Positions 37,542 through 47,934 of a stretch of 64,000 bases of DNA are shown piece after piece. The first letter of the stretch is position 1. Every line of letters begins with the position of its first letter. The DNA lies in the NCBI RefSeq assembly GCF_016127315.1, contig NZ_CP065997.1, forward strand, positions 1,798,001 through 1,862,000, written 5' to 3'. The DNA comes from Achromobacter deleyi (GTDB lineage: Bacteria > Pseudomonadota > Gammaproteobacteria > Burkholderiales > Burkholderiaceae_B). Both the position numbers and the translations under genes were made by a program. The notes beneath the pieces were generated by a model, which was not told where the DNA came from, made no database searches, and worked only from the letters and a program-made list of their open reading frames with translations.

Positions 37542-37786
37542 CCGAGCGGGGCGCGCACCCCCGGCGGAGCCCCCGGGCGCCCCGTCGCGGGGGTGCCGCC
37601 GGCCTTTCACGAAAAACCGCTAAAATTCAAGACTTTCCCGTATTTTTCCGGCCGTGCCCGGCCGTTGTCCGGTCCAAGCCAGTTCCGGCCCCGGGGCCTC
37701 CTGTTGGAGGACCCTCGCGCCCCTGGCTTCGCGCAGTGTCCGGCCGACGGTCATAGATATACCGGGCCCGCGCCTGGGAGCCCTCG

Positions 37787-38116
37787 ATGCCCATCTACGC
37801 TTACAAGTGCAGCGCCTGTGGCCATGCCAAAGACGTCCTGCAGAAGATTTCCGACGCGCCGCTTTCGGTTTGCCCCGAATGCGGCCAGAGCACGTTTTCC
37901 AAGCAAGTGACCGCGGCTGGCTTCCAGCTCAAGGGCTCGGGCTGGTACGTCACCGATTTCCGCGGCAACGGCAACGGCGGCCAGCAGGCCACCGGCGCCA
38001 GCGCCCCGTCGGCGCCCGCTGAAGGCGCCGCGCCGGCCGCCGGCGCACCGGCTCCGGCCGCTGCTCCCGCGCCCGCCGCCCCCGCGCCCGCCGCGGGACC
38101 GGCCACCACTTCCTGA
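37787..38116 (+). CDS. FmdB-type zinc ribbon protein
   Basis: 109 residues. The first 40 form a zinc ribbon (CSACGH and CPECGQ), the FmdB/putative regulatory protein family; the last 45 are almost pure Ala/Pro, a disordered tail. Molecular role unknown. It is followed after 11 bp by a DUF502 gene and then aspS, a common betaproteobacterial order. GGGAG lies about 7 bases before the ATG. Confidence 0.88.
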   Translation: MPIYAYKCSACGHAKDVLQKISDAPLSVCPECGQSTFSKQVTAAGFQLKGSGWYVTDFRGNGNGGQQATGASAPSAPAEGAAPAAGAPAPAAAPAPAAPAPAAGPATTS

Positions 38117-38127
38117 GCACACGCGCG

Positions 38128-38796
38128 ATGCGAATGCGCGTCATCAAAAAGTACTTCATCACCGGCCTGCTGATCTGGGTTCCCCTGGTCATCACGGTGT
38201 GGGTGCTGGGTCTGCTGGTCGCCACCCTCGAAGGGTTCGTGCCTGGCTTCCTGTCGTCCGAATCGCTGTTCGGCGTCGACATTCCCGGCTTCCGCTTCGT
38301 CCTGGTCATCGTGGTGGTACTGTTGACGGGCATCTTCGCGGCCAACCTGATCGGCCGTACCATGGTGGACCAGTGGGAAAACCTGCTGGGCCGCATTCCC
38401 CTGGTGCGTTCGATCTACAACTCGGTCAAGCAGGTCAGCGATACCGTGCTGGCCCCGAACGGCCAGGCGTTCCGCCGCGCGGTGCTGGTGCAGTATCCGC
38501 GCGCCGGCAGCTGGACCATCGCATTCGTCACCGGCACGCCCAGCGGTGAAGTGGCCGAGCGCTTGCCCGGGGACCACATCAGCGTGTACGTGCCGACCAC
38601 GCCGAATCCCACGTCCGGCTTTTTCCTGATGGTGCCCCGTGCCGACACGGTGGACCTGCAGATGAGCGTGGACGCGGCCTTGAAGTACATCGTTTCCATG
38701 GGCGTCGTCGCCCCGGGTCCGGCCATGCCGGGCGCCCGGCCGGCGCCGCCCGCTCCGACGCCGGACGCGCAGCGCGCGCCGGGCGTCGACCTGTAA
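38128..38796 (+). CDS. DUF502 family membrane protein
   Basis: 222 residues. Two membrane helices (about 8-34 and 57-76) precede the family hallmark [20 protein letters not shown] and a beta-rich cytoplasmic part; the C-terminal 25 residues are Pro/Ala-rich. Function unknown. It lies in the fmdB-DUF502-aspS unit, 40 bp before aspS. An ATG two codons further in (38134) is an alternative start. Confidence 0.88.
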   Translation: MRMRVIKKYFITGLLIWVPLVITVWVLGLLVATLEGFVPGFLSSESLFGVDIPGFRFVLVIVVVLLTGIFAANLIGRTMVDQWENLLGRIPLVRSIYNSVKQVSDTVLAPNGQAFRRAVLVQYPRAGSWTIAFVTGTPSGEVAERLPGDHISVYVPTTPNPTSGFFLMVPRADTVDLQMSVDAALKYIVSMGVVAPGPAMPGARPAPPAPTPDAQRAPGVDL

Positions 38797-38836
38797 CCCT
38801 TTACGCTACTACCAAGCACACAACGGAGTTATCCCG

Positions 38837-40624
<1,788 letters not shown>

Positions 40625-40642
40625 GTCCACCCCCGAGCGCCT

Positions 40643-40670
40643 GCGGCGCTCCCCCTCAAGGGGGCGCCGC
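40643..40670. repeat. REP-like palindrome after aspS
   Basis: GCGGCG and CCCCC arms pair with GGGGG and CGCCGC around a TCAA loop. Such C5-TCAA-G5 palindromes flanked by GCGGCG are typical of dispersed extragenic repeats in Burkholderiales. It may double as the aspS terminator. Confidence 0.5.
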
Positions 40671-40823
40671 GCGGGACCGGCGGAGCCGGATCCCGGCGGC
40701 CTGGCTTGGGGCGGGATCTCGGGTTTGGGGCTTGGGCTTTCGGGCGCACCGCGCGGCGGGTCACTCCGTTTCAGGGTGTCTCCGAGGTGGGAAGGGTTCA
40801 TGGAATTGGAGTAATCTGGCAGA

Positions 40824-40843
40824 CGCCGCCTGGGTTGGCGGCG
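40824..40843 (+). terminator. Hairpin before the EEP phosphatase gene
   Basis: Seven-bp arms 40824-40830 and 40837-40843 with a 6-base loop, then a T7 run about 14 bases on (40858-40864). Possibly a second terminator for aspS. Confidence 0.4.
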
Positions 40844-40913
40844 CTTGCCGGGGCTCCTTTTTTTGTGGGCCGCGGTGGGCGGTTTCACTGTCTTGAGAGG
40901 CGCCATCTCTTCC

Positions 40914-41780
40914 ATGTCGCTCATCCGTGTCGTCAGCTACAACATCCATAAGGGCCGCTCGGCGCTGGGCCGCCGCGACTCCCTGAATGAACTGCGCCTG
41001 GGCCTGTACGGCCTGCGCCCCGACCTGGTCTTCCTGCAGGAAGTGCAGGGCCGCAACGAGCAGAAATCGCTGCTCGACGCCCAGCACGAATCGCTGGCCG
41101 CCGCGCTCAAGCTGGACGTGGCCTATGGCCGCAACGCGATCCGCCACGAGACCGACCATGGCAACGCCCTGTTGTCGCGCTTTCCCATTCTTGACCACGA
41201 AAACCAGGACATCTCCGACCACCGGCTGGAGCAGCGCGGCCTGCTGCACGCGACCATCGAGCTCGACGGCCGTTCGGTGCATTGCTTCGTGGTGCACCTG
41301 GGCCTGTTCGCCGGCAGCCGCAGCCGCCAGATCCTGGCGCTGACCGAGCGCATCCGGCGCATGGTGCCCGATGGCGAGCCGATCCTGATCGCGGGCGATT
41401 TCAACGACTGGGGCGACCGGCTGGCGCCGCTGTTCGTGCAGCAGCTGGGCCTGTACGAGGTGTTCTCGCATGCGCCGCGCAGCCATGGCGGCGAACTGCC
41501 GCGGCTGCGCGATTCGGTCAAGCGCCTGAGCAATGCGCTGCGCGGCCTGCCCAACAGCGGCGTGTCGGTGCTGGAGCGCACCAACCAGCTCGGCATGGAC
41601 GGCAGTTCGCGCCTGTTGCTGCCGCCGCCGCGCACCTTCCCGGCCGTGTTCCCCTGGTTCCGGCTGGACCGCATCTACCAGCGCGGCTTCGCCGTGCGCA
41701 GCGCGCGCGTGCTGCGCGGCCGCGAATGGGCGCGGCTGTCCGATCATTCCCCCTTGCTGGCCGAGCTGGAACTCCCGTGA
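40914..41780 (+). CDS. Endonuclease/exonuclease/phosphatase family protein
   Basis: 288 residues of the EEP (DNase I-like) fold. Metal and catalytic motifs: SYNIHKG, FLQEVQG, VVHLGLF, GDFNDWGD and SDHSPLLAEL. It overlaps clsB by four bases (GTGA). The same pairing exists in E. coli as ybhP-clsB, where the EEP protein's role is unknown; a phospholipid-linked phosphodiesterase role is an inference. Confidence 0.88.
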   Translation: MSLIRVVSYNIHKGRSALGRRDSLNELRLGLYGLRPDLVFLQEVQGRNEQKSLLDAQHESLAAALKLDVAYGRNAIRHETDHGNALLSRFPILDHENQDISDHRLEQRGLLHATIELDGRSVHCFVVHLGLFAGSRSRQILALTERIRRMVPDGEPILIAGDFNDWGDRLAPLFVQQLGLYEVFSHAPRSHGGELPRLRDSVKRLSNALRGLPNSGVSVLERTNQLGMDGSSRLLLPPPRTFPAVFPWFRLDRIYQRGFAVRSARVLRGREWARLSDHSPLLAELELP

Positions 41781-42988
41781 AGGCCGAGCAGGTCAGGCTG
41801 GAGTGGACCGACGGCAACGATATCCGGCTGCTGCAGAACGGCACCGACTTTTTCCCGGCGCTGTGCCAGGCGATCGACGCGGCGCAGTCCAGCGTCCACC
41901 TGGAAACCTACATCTTCATGCTGGACCGCACCGGCCTGAAGGTGCTGGACTGCCTGATGGCGGCGGCCGCGCGCGGCGTCAAGGTGCGCGTGGTGCTCGA
42001 CGGCTTCGGCGCCGCCGAGACGGTGGACGCCCTGCGCGAGCGCCTGACCGGCGCGGGCGCGCAATGCCGCGTCTTCCGCCCGGAACCGCGCTGGTTCGCC
42101 CGGTTCATTCCCTCGCGCAGCCGCCTGCGGCGGCTGCACCGCAAGGTCACCATCGTCGATGGCAGCGTCGCCTTCATCGGCGGCATCAACATCATCGACG
42201 ACTACGACGACCTCGATCCCACCGATGGCATCTCGGCGCCGCGCTTCGATTTCGCGGTGCAGGTGCGCGGCCCCTTGGTGACCGAGGCGGCCTACGCCCA
42301 GGACCTGCTGTGGGTCCGCCTGAACTGGGCGCGCCTGCGGCGCCATCCGCGCGACTGGAACCGCATGCGGCTGACCAAGCCCAGCCACGCGCACGTCGCG
42401 CCCTGTGGCGACCTGCGCGCCGCGCTGGTGCTGCGCGACAACCTGCGTTTCCGCCAGACCTTCGAACGCGCCTATCTCTACGGCATCACCCAGGCGCGGC
42501 GCGACATCCTCATCGCCAACGCCTATTTCTTCCCCGGCCGCCAGTTCCGCCGTGCCCTGGCCAAGGCCGCCGCGCGCGGCGTGCGGGTCCGGCTGCTGCT
42601 GCAGGGCAAGGTCGAATACCGCATGCAGTACCACGCCACGCGTTCGCTGTACGACCAGTTGCTGCGCGACGGCATCGAGATCTACGAGTACATGCCGAGC
42701 TACCTGCACGCCAAGGTCGCGGTGATCGACAACGTCGCCACGGTCGGCTCGTCCAACCTGGACCCCTTCAGCCTGCTGCTGGCGCGCGAGGCCAACGTGG
42801 TGGTGGACGACCAGCCGTTCGCCTGGGACCTGCAGGAGCGGCTGGAGGCGGCCATCCAGGCGGGCGGGCGTTTCATCCGGCCGCTGGACTACCAGCGGCG
42901 CGGCTGGGTGCGGCGCTGGGTGGACGCGGCGTCCTATACCTTGCTGCGGATCGGGGTGGCGTTGACGGGGACGTCGGACAAGTATTGA
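41777..42988 (+). CDS. clsB: Cardiolipin synthase, ClsB type
   Basis: 403-residue phospholipase D superfamily enzyme with two HKD motifs: HRKVTIVDGS and HAKVAVIDN followed by GSSNLDPFS. ClsB joins phosphatidyl groups from phosphatidylglycerol (or phosphatidylethanolamine) to make cardiolipin. The GTG start overlaps the upstream gene's stop, so translation is coupled. Unlike ClsA it has no strong N-terminal membrane helices. A terminator follows directly, inside the end of the convergent transporter gene. Confidence 0.92.
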   Translation: MKAEQVRLEWTDGNDIRLLQNGTDFFPALCQAIDAAQSSVHLETYIFMLDRTGLKVLDCLMAAAARGVKVRVVLDGFGAAETVDALRERLTGAGAQCRVFRPEPRWFARFIPSRSRLRRLHRKVTIVDGSVAFIGGINIIDDYDDLDPTDGISAPRFDFAVQVRGPLVTEAAYAQDLLWVRLNWARLRRHPRDWNRMRLTKPSHAHVAPCGDLRAALVLRDNLRFRQTFERAYLYGITQARRDILIANAYFFPGRQFRRALAKAAARGVRVRLLLQGKVEYRMQYHATRSLYDQLLRDGIEIYEYMPSYLHAKVAVIDNVATVGSSNLDPFSLLLAREANVVVDDQPFAWDLQERLEAAIQAGGRFIRPLDYQRRGWVRRWVDAASYTLLRIGVALTGTSDKY

Positions 42989-42990
42989 AG

Positions 42991-43014
42991 CGCGCCGCCT
43001 CAGGCGCGTTTTTT
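42991..43014 (+). terminator. clsB terminator overlapping the EamA gene end
   Basis: A 6-bp GC stem (42991-42996 with 43003-43008) followed by T6. The hairpin's right half and T-run fall inside the last codons of the convergent transporter gene, where A6 codes for its C-terminal KK. Confidence 0.8.
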
Positions 43015-43869
43015 CAGCAGCCCCAGGGCCAGCGCCGTGCCGACCAGGATGATGGCGGCGCCGGCGCCGATGGAGGGCGTGATGGCCTCGTCCAGGAACC
43101 AGGCCCCCCACACGACGCCAAAGATCGGCACCAGGAAGGTGACGCTGACCGCCCCGGTGGGGCCGACATTGGCGATCAGCCGGAAGAACACGATATAGGC
43201 CGCGCCGGTGCAGACGATCGCCAGCAGGATGGTGGCGAGCCAGGCGGCGCCCGATGCGGGCGTTTCGGGCCAGGCGGAGATCGCCAGCGGCAGCAGGACC
43301 AGCGAGGCGGCAATCATGCTGCCTGTGGCATTGGCCAGGGCGTCCACGCCGCTCAGGAAGCGCTTGGTCCAGTTGGCGGCGATGCCATAGAAGATGGGGG
43401 CGGAAATCGCGGCAAGCACGGCGGGGCCGGTGCCACCGTCCTGGAAGTGCAGTTTGTCCCAGACCAGCACGATGATGCCGACCAGGCCGATCATGAGGCC
43501 GAGCGACCGCATCCAGGGCAGGCGGTCCTTGAACCACAGCCAGCCCACCACCGCGCCCCAGACCGGGGTGACGGCGTTCGCCACGGAAAGGAACCCGGCG
43601 CCGAGGGACTGCGCCGCGTAGGCATACAGCAGGAAAGGCACCGCCGCGTTGAGCGTGCCGACCACCAGCAGCGATTTCCAGTGCCGGCGGATGATCGGCA
43701 GCTTGCCGCGCCACAAGGCAATCGGCAGCAGGAACAGCGCCGCCAGGCCCACGCGCAGTTCGATCAGCGCGACGGGACCGAAGTCCGCCACCGCCAGGCG
43801 CATGAACAAAAAAGAGCCGCCCCAGACGGCGGCCAGTGCCAGAAGGTCCAGCAGATCACGTTGACGCAT
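43000..43869 (-). CDS. EamA/DMT family transporter
   Basis: 289 residues with ten membrane helices in two EamA repeats (first starts LLALAAVWGGSFLFMRLA, second around AISAPIFYGIAANWTKRF), ending in a basic LLKKRA. Drug/metabolite exporters of unknown substrate. It is 15 bp downstream of the MFS exporter on the same strand, so they probably form one unit with the CoxG-like gene. Confidence 0.9.
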   Translation of the reverse strand: MRQRDLLDLLALAAVWGGSFLFMRLAVADFGPVALIELRVGLAALFLLPIALWRGKLPIIRRHWKSLLVVGTLNAAVPFLLYAYAAQSLGAGFLSVANAVTPVWGAVVGWLWFKDRLPWMRSLGLMIGLVGIIVLVWDKLHFQDGGTGPAVLAAISAPIFYGIAANWTKRFLSGVDALANATGSMIAASLVLLPLAISAWPETPASGAAWLATILLAIVCTGAAYIVFFRLIANVGPTGAVSVTFLVPIFGVVWGAWFLDEAITPSIGAGAAIILVGTALALGLLKKRA

Positions 43870-43884
43870 GCGTTCAGTCCCGGG

Positions 43885-45306
43885 TTACGTCGTTTTCCGG
43901 CTCGTGGCCAGATTCTTCATCTTGACCCGGTGCGCCAGCAGCGCACAGGTCAGGGACAGGACGATACACAGGACCAGCCCGGTGCGCACTCCGTTTAGTA
44001 CGCTGCTGTGGGAGATCAGGATGCCGACCACCGCGGTGCCGAGGGCGCTGCCGATGGCGCGGGTGGTCTGGACCAGGGCGGACGCCACGCCCACGTCGCG
44101 GCGTTCGCTGAGCATCTGCATGAACAGGGTCAGGTTCGGCAACAGGAAGCCGAGCGCGCAGCCGTTGACGAAGAATGCCGCCAGGATCCACCAGGCCGAG
44201 GTGCCGGGAGAAATCAGCAGCACCATCAGCGAACCTGTCGCCAGCAACCCGCCGCCGAACACCATCAGGCGTTGCGGCTCCGTCTGCCTGGGAAAGAGGC
44301 GGCCATTGATGATGCTGCCGACCGAAATCGCGGCCACCAGCGGCGTCAGCAGCAGGCCCGCCTCGCTCGGGGTGTATCCCAGCACCTGCTGCAACAGCAG
44401 GGGGCTGTAGAAGATCAGGACGAACATGACGGCGCCGACCATCATGGCGGCGAGATTCAGAAGCCGCGATTCCCAGGCCGCCAGCACGCGCAGCGGGAAT
44501 ATCGGGGTCGCAACTCTGCGCTCGGTCGGTATCAGGATGGCAATGGCGACGACGCCGGCCAGCGCCAGGCACAGGCCCAGCACGGGATGGGCGTGGTCGC
44601 CGCTGGCGAAGGCCAGCTCCAGCGCCGCCAGCGGGGCGCCGACGGCGATCACGAGCAGGACGGCGCCCAGCCAGTCGATCTTGCGGCTTTCATCGTGCAG
44701 CGGCCGGATCCGGGGGAAGTACCGTGCCAGCAGGAAGAGCGTGACGGCCGCCGCGATCGGCGAGATGAAGAACGCGGCCCGCCAACCCAGCGCCTGGGTC
44801 ACCGCGCCGCCCAGCACCGGCCCGATGCCGCTGGCCATGGCGAATGCCGCGGAGACCAGCGCCATCCAGCGCACGCGCTGCTTGGCGTCGGGGAACAGAT
44901 CGGCGGGCGCGGCGAAGGCGGTGGCGATCATCATGCCGCCGCCAATGCCCTGCAGCGAGCGGAAGATGATCAATTGCGTCATCGACTGCGCCAGGCCACA
45001 GGCGATGGAACCCAGGGCGATGATCAGCACCGATACCAGCATCAGCGGCTTGCGGCCGAACATGTCGCCCAGGCGGCCGAAGATCAGGATCGACGCGGCG
45101 GTGGCCAGCAGGTACCCGGTACCGACCCAGGCGTAGAGCGCCATGCCGTCCAATGCCTCGGCCACGCGCGGCAGGGTGGTGCTGATGATGGTGGAATCGA
45201 ACGCCGCCAGCACGACGGTGGCGGATACCCCCGCCATGGCCATCAGCAGGTCGCGGCGGGAATGTACGGGGGCGGCGGGCTGGGTCGATGGAGGAGGCGG
45301 GTTCAT
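43885..45306 (-). CDS. MFS transporter, DHA2 (EmrB/QacA) type
   Basis: 473 residues from the ATG at 45306, with about 14 helices. Motif A reads GRLGDMFGRKPLM, and motif D-like FDSTIISTTLPRVAEAL in helix 1 is typical of DHA2 multidrug exporters. An ATG four codons upstream (45318) is also possible; neither has a strong Shine-Dalgarno sequence. It lies between a CoxG-like gene and an EamA exporter. Confidence 0.9.
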   Translation of the reverse strand: MNPPPPSTQPAAPVHSRRDLLMAMAGVSATVVLAAFDSTIISTTLPRVAEALDGMALYAWVGTGYLLATAASILIFGRLGDMFGRKPLMLVSVLIIALGSIACGLAQSMTQLIIFRSLQGIGGGMMIATAFAAPADLFPDAKQRVRWMALVSAAFAMASGIGPVLGGAVTQALGWRAAFFISPIAAAVTLFLLARYFPRIRPLHDESRKIDWLGAVLLVIAVGAPLAALELAFASGDHAHPVLGLCLALAGVVAIAILIPTERRVATPIFPLRVLAAWESRLLNLAAMMVGAVMFVLIFYSPLLLQQVLGYTPSEAGLLLTPLVAAISVGSIINGRLFPRQTEPQRLMVFGGGLLATGSLMVLLISPGTSAWWILAAFFVNGCALGFLLPNLTLFMQMLSERRDVGVASALVQTTRAIGSALGTAVVGILISHSSVLNGVRTGLVLCIVLSLTCALLAHRVKMKNLATSRKTT

Positions 45307-45339
45307 GCCGCCAAGCATATCATCGGCCCACTAGGGTTT

Positions 45340-45909
45340 TCACTTGTAGAACGCGTGGTAACTCCAGAACACGGCTATGACCAACACCACGAGTGCCCAT
45401 GACCAGCGTGAGTTCGACAGGCCACGCGGTTCCGGTTCCGGCGGTGGCGGAGGGGGCGCGACTCGGGGCTGCGCAGCCATGTGGTCGATGAACGCCGTGA
45501 AGAATCGATCGATGATCTTCTCGCCAGCCTTCAGCACCAGGCCTTCGCCGCATTCGGCCAGCTTGCCGCCGGTCATGCCGGCGAGGGTGTAGGCCACGCG
45601 CGTGCCTTCGTCCTTGGTGCTGAGATTGACCTGAGCGGTGCCGATCGCCAGGCACGCCGCCAGCCCCTTGCCCTCGAATACGAGCGTGCAGCTGTTGGGC
45701 GGATCCACGTCGGACAGCAGGATTTCGCCTTCATAGTCGGTATCGATGCCGGCCACCTTGGCCCGCAATGTGACCGCATATTCGGTGGCGGACCGCTGTG
45801 TCACGCTGATGCAACCCGGTATGCATCGCTGCAATACAGCGGGATCCGTGAGGGCGTCCCAGGTTTGATGCTGGGTTGAAGGAATCCACTGGGCATCGGC
45901 TATGCGCAT
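45340..45909 (-). CDS. SRPBCC (CoxG-like) protein with C-terminal membrane anchor
   Basis: 189 residues. About 1-140 form a START/SRPBCC lipid-binding-like fold of the CO dehydrogenase subunit G family (MRIADAQWIPSTQHQTWDAL at the start, WDALTDPAVLQRCIPGC). A run of prolines then leads to one membrane helix (about 170-186). AGGAGA lies 6 bases before the ATG. CoxG recruits CO dehydrogenase to the membrane, but no cox genes are here, so the partner is unknown. Confidence 0.85.
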   Translation of the reverse strand: MRIADAQWIPSTQHQTWDALTDPAVLQRCIPGCISVTQRSATEYAVTLRAKVAGIDTDYEGEILLSDVDPPNSCTLVFEGKGLAACLAIGTAQVNLSTKDEGTRVAYTLAGMTGGKLAECGEGLVLKAGEKIIDRFFTAFIDHMAAQPRVAPPPPPPEPEPRGLSNSRWSWALVVLVIAVFWSYHAFYK

Positions 45910-46018
45910 GGCTGTCTCCTTTTTGGGCCTTGTTTGAGTATTGTGGCCCTAAACCAGGAAATCTGCCATGAGAGTGTGCGAGCCGTCGGCGGCACCCTTG
46001 CGTGGGTTCAGTTGGTGA

Positions 46019-47287
46019 TCAGCGTCGTTCCGCAGGTGACCCGGTGACGCTGCGCGGGTGAGACAAGGCCAAAAAGAGGGCGATCAGCATGGCGTACATT
46101 GATATGGTGCGCATGCCTCGGAACATCAGCTCAGTCAGGCCGAATACGACAAAACTCAGGCAGAGCGCCAATCCCATCGCAGCTGCGGCTCGGGCGGGCA
46201 TCGGTAAAGGCTGCTTGAGCCTGCGCAAGAAAATGGCGGCAGGCGCGAAATAAATAATCAGCAGGGCGATTGCGCCGAGGATGCCATAGCTGGCCATTGC
46301 CATGAGCATGTCGTTGTGGGTCTCACCAAAGTTGTTGGTGACATACTCCGAGACTATTCCGGCTTCCTGAAGCCGTGGCAGGGATTGTTCATAGCGCTTG
46401 CCATTTCCACTGCCCAGCCAGGGGTCCTGCTGGAACATGTGCCATGCGGCACGCGCCAGCTGGACGCGGATGCAGACCGAGCTGTCAGCCCGATCATTCT
46501 GCGTCATGCATTCATGTATTTCTTGCTGAGCCAGATAGATTCGATCACGGAAACCGCTGTTGCTGAAGGCGAGGGCGGATGCCGCGGCGGTGAACGTCAG
46601 CATTGCCGCCACCAGGCGCACCGGGCGGATCTTCGGAAAGAAAAGCACCAGTCCGATCGCCGCGAAAATTGGGAATGCCATCCATGTCGAGCGGGTGAAC
46701 GTCAGGATGACGCCGATGACGGAAGCGGCCGTTATCAACAGTTTCGCGATTCTTTCCGCGCGAGGATGTTGCGAGAAAGGCACCGCCAATGAATACAGGC
46801 TCATGCATCCGAACAGCAGCAGCAAGTTCGCATAGCTGACGGCGTTGTAGTCCCCGGTAACGGGCCGTCCGCTCGTGGTCAGCGCGAGTTCCAGGACCGT
46901 GGCCGCTCCGACCACTGCCGCTCCGAGAGTGCCGAGAATTGCCAACTGGAGTTTTTGTACATCGATGCGCAATAGAGCGAAGAGCAATATGCCGACGCTC
47001 GGGCCCAATCGGAAGGCACGTTCGATATCCGATGATGACCATCCGTGCTTGGTCCATTGGCTCAGCACGACGGTGAGCATCGGAAGGCACATCAACACGA
47101 TGAACCCCCTGTAGCCGGTCGCCATGAGTGCATCGGGCGAGGGAGCGCTGCGCGGCCATGCCAACAGCGCCAAAGCCATCACGATCGACAGGTAGGACAG
47201 CAGGCTGCCTCCGTAACCAGAGGCCATGTTCAGCAATGGGATGGCGGCGAGTACCACCACCAGCAAAGATTTCAATGATCTAAGCAT
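46019..47287 (-). CDS. O-antigen ligase/polymerase family protein
   Basis: 422 residues, about 11 membrane helices, with the periplasmic loop typical of Wzy_C proteins: WHMFQQDPWLGSGNGKRY then ETHNDMLMAMASYGILGAI, including the conserved H-N-D. Such proteins ligate O-antigen to lipid A-core or polymerise repeat units. Last gene of the leftward polysaccharide operon, 11 bp after the sugar transferase. The frame is open far upstream, but the ATG at 47287 gives a proper first helix. Confidence 0.85.
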   Translation of the reverse strand: MLRSLKSLLVVVLAAIPLLNMASGYGGSLLSYLSIVMALALLAWPRSAPSPDALMATGYRGFIVLMCLPMLTVVLSQWTKHGWSSSDIERAFRLGPSVGILLFALLRIDVQKLQLAILGTLGAAVVGAATVLELALTTSGRPVTGDYNAVSYANLLLLFGCMSLYSLAVPFSQHPRAERIAKLLITAASVIGVILTFTRSTWMAFPIFAAIGLVLFFPKIRPVRLVAAMLTFTAAASALAFSNSGFRDRIYLAQQEIHECMTQNDRADSSVCIRVQLARAAWHMFQQDPWLGSGNGKRYEQSLPRLQEAGIVSEYVTNNFGETHNDMLMAMASYGILGAIALLIIYFAPAAIFLRRLKQPLPMPARAAAAMGLALCLSFVVFGLTELMFRGMRTISMYAMLIALFLALSHPRSVTGSPAERR

Positions 47288-47298
47288 AGTAGACGCGG

Positions 47299-47934
47299 TC
47301 AGTTCGCGCCGCTTCGTTTGAGAACAATCTTCAGGGTCAGCAAGGCTATGCGAAGATCCTGCCGCAAGGTGCAGTTGCGCACATACTCGGTGTCGTATGC
47401 GACGAGTTCGTCCTGAGTGAGCGCGCTGCGGCCGCAGACTTGGGCCAGGCCCGTGATGCCAGGTCTGACGCCATGGCGCAGTTGCCAATCATCGGCAGCG
47501 AAATCGGCGCGTTGCACGGGTGTCATGGGCCGAGGTCCGATCAGAGACATATCTCCAACCAGAACATTCAGGAGTTGCGGCAGTTCATCCAAGCTGGTGC
47601 TTCTCAGGAAAGCTCCGATTGGTGTAATGCGCGAATCGTTCACTTCGGTCGTGCGGAACGCCGACCGTTGCGTCTTGACCTCTTCCAAGGGCACGCTCTC
47701 CGGTACATCGCCGCCATCGACAGCGACGGTCATCGTTCGGAATTTAAGCATGCGAAACCTGCGCAGGTCCTTGCCCACCCTGGTCTGCCGAAAGAAAATC
47801 GGACGACCTTCCTTGATCAGGACTGCCAGCGCCAACCCCGCCAGGACGGGCGCCAGAACGATCAGCAACAGCAAGGCCGCCAGGAAATCCATCGGGCGTT
47901 TCAGGCAATACGCCTGCTTGGTCTTACCCTGCAC
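47299..47934 (-). CDS. Undecaprenyl-phosphate sugar-1-phosphate transferase
   Basis: 211 residues, a short monotopic phosphoglycosyl transferase (PglC/WbaP catalytic type). One membrane helix (about 17-38), then RQTRVGKDLRRFRMLKFRTM and STSLDELPQLLNVLVGDMSL with IGPRPM, the catalytic core. It starts glycan assembly by loading a sugar phosphate on undecaprenyl phosphate. The GTG start overlaps the asnB stop by 11 bases, arguing for coupling; Met15 is the alternative. Confidence 0.9.
   Translation of the reverse strand: MQGKTKQAYCLKRPMDFLAALLLLIVLAPVLAGLALAVLIKEGRPIFFRQTRVGKDLRRFRMLKFRTMTVAVDGGDVPESVPLEEVKTQRSAFRTTEVNDSRITPIGAFLRSTSLDELPQLLNVLVGDMSLIGPRPMTPVQRADFAADDWQLRHGVRPGITGLAQVCGRSALTQDELVAYDTEYVRNCTLRQDLRIALLTLKIVLKRSGAN

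Noticed and set aside
43009..43014. Frameshift-prone A6/T6 run at the end of the EamA gene
   Set aside because: The run is better explained as the clsB terminator's T-tract; the EamA frame is intact through it.
41533..43998. 821-codon frame across clsB and two exporter genes
   Set aside because: Low-complexity Arg/Ala/Gly-rich translation in the wrong frame of clsB; no conserved domain.
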